From positions 868,001-932,000 of the forward strand of contig JANSYP010000001.1 of NCBI GenBank assembly GCA_024742405.1: a stretch of DNA of 64,000 nucleotides, in the 5' to 3' direction. The DNA is from Paracoccaceae bacterium (GTDB lineage: Bacteria > Pseudomonadota > Alphaproteobacteria > Rhodobacterales > Rhodobacteraceae). A program made the translations under genes and the position numbers. This document shows, one piece after another, positions 63,494 to 64,000 of this stretch; position 1 is the stretch's first letter; each line of letters starts with the position of its first letter. A model generated the notes under the pieces. The model did no database searches. It worked only from the letters and a program-made list of their open reading frames with translations, and was not told the DNA's origin.

Positions 63494-63845
63494 GGCTGCG
63501 AGGGGTACCACCGCAGTCGCGACAGGGGTGTGACACCCTGTTTGGGCTGTGTTTTCATGGCCACATTCCCCTTCTGCCCGCGTGCTCCGACCCGTGATGG
63601 CATGTAGGTGCGATGGTGTCATTGGCAAAGAGGTCCCCTGCGCTGACATGCGCGCTGCCGATCACCGGGCCGGTCGGCGTGGCTTTTTGTTGACGGCGGG
63701 TACCGAGGAAGGAAACAGTTCTCGAGGCACCGTCGATCCGGCGCTTTTGGCGCGGCGCGGGACAAGCCGTCGGGAACGCCCGGAGACCTGCGCCGGCCAG
63801 TGGCGCGGCGTTCTCGGCGCCGGGCGGCAAACGGGGGAGTGAAGT
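63494..63845. other. Intergenic region upstream of plcP and the last ORF
   Basis: 352 bases between divergent genes. Contains the Pho-box-like site at 63519-63536 at its left edge. No other gene or structure is recognised; open frames here lack protein character. Confidence 0.45.
63519..63536 (-). promoter_or_regulatory. Pho-box-like direct repeat upstream of plcP
   Basis: On the minus strand GTGTCAC-ACCC-CTGTCGC: two heptamers matching CTGTCAT at 5 of 7 positions each, with the 4-base spacer of a PhoB half-site pair. It ends 25 bases before the plcP ATG. The spacer is not AT-rich, which weakens the call compared with the sqdB site. Confidence 0.5.
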
Positions 63846-64000
63846 ATGTCGAAAACACTTGTGGCCGTCCTGGCACTCGTCGTCGGGCTTGTCCTGGGCG
63901 GGGTCGGGGGTATGGCGATGATCGGGGCGAGCACCGGCATCGGCGTGGCGACCGGCCTTTCGGCGGGGATTTGCGGGATCGTGAAGGCCGCGCAGGACGA
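63846..64000 (+). CDS. Hydrophobic hypothetical protein, 3' end outside window
   Basis: 51 residues visible and open at the window edge. Begins MSKTLVAVLALVVGLVLGGV, a membrane helix or uncleaved signal, followed by a Gly/Ala-rich segment (GASTGIGVATGLSAGICGIV). GGGGAGTGAAG precedes the ATG. No family recognised from the visible part. Confidence 0.6.
   Translation, partial: MSKTLVAVLALVVGLVLGGVGGMAMIGASTGIGVATGLSAGICGIVKAAQD

Overview
The window looks like a chromosomal segment of a marine or soil Rhodobacteraceae (Roseobacter-type alphaproteobacterium). The base composition is high in G+C. The block NDUFA12-like / mlaD-like / DUF2155 / aat / accC / accB, the clpP-clpX pair, the FAD-oxidoreductase-SelD fusion facing mnmH, and the sqdBDC and btaBA lipid genes are all typical of that family. 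No rRNA, tRNA, CRISPR array, insertion sequence or prophage was recognised.

Layout. 1-8.7 kb: the 3' part of an aldehyde dehydrogenase, a thiopurine methyltransferase, a decayed thioredoxin-like gene, an AerR/PpaA-like B12-binding regulator, a DUF779 protein, and a three-gene signalling unit on the minus strand (LuxR-type response regulator, FIST sensor protein, hybrid histidine kinase) resembling the ErcS/ErbR systems that control alcohol oxidation. 8.8-16.8 kb: a renalase-like flavoprotein, an ICMT-type membrane methyltransferase, a UbiG-like methyltransferase, a DUF4149 protein, the tRNA-selenouridine pair mnmH and SelD fusion, and an apparently circularly permuted photolyase/cryptochrome. 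16.9-22.8 kb: housekeeping genes (clpP, clpX, NDUFA12-like, mlaD-like, DUF2155, aat, accC, accB).

23-38.7 kb: reductive pyrimidine catabolism (preT, preA, beta-ureidopropionase-like hydrolase, hydA), interrupted by a decayed phytase-esterase-like gene, several secreted or membrane proteins of unknown function, a GH114 protein and a MliC-type lysozyme inhibitor. Then come rpoN (short form), an alanine/glycine:Na+ symporter and a TetR regulator. 38.9-41 kb is a genomic graveyard: a large extracellular choice-of-anchor I / 5'-nucleotidase gene broken by many stops, frameshifts and an internal deletion.

41.1-54.9 kb is a nitrogen-scavenging island. A LysR regulator is divergent from a BMP-type ABC importer, formamidase (AmiF), biuret amidohydrolase (BiuH), a second isochorismatase-fold hydrolase, a cupin and allophanate hydrolase (AtzF). 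It is followed by a convergent NitT/TauT-type ABC importer with a fused double permease. Together these could import biuret-like compounds and convert them through allophanate to ammonia and CO2. 55.1-56.5 kb holds an orphan gene and a GC-rich cruciform repeat.

57.6-63.5 kb is a phosphorus-free membrane lipid locus. sqdB-sqdD-sqdC (sulfolipid) runs toward plcP-btaA-btaB (phospholipid removal and betaine lipid synthesis), with 11-bp-periodic Pho-box-like repeats upstream of both operons. This gives a coherent picture of lipid remodelling under phosphate starvation. The window ends inside a short hydrophobic ORF.
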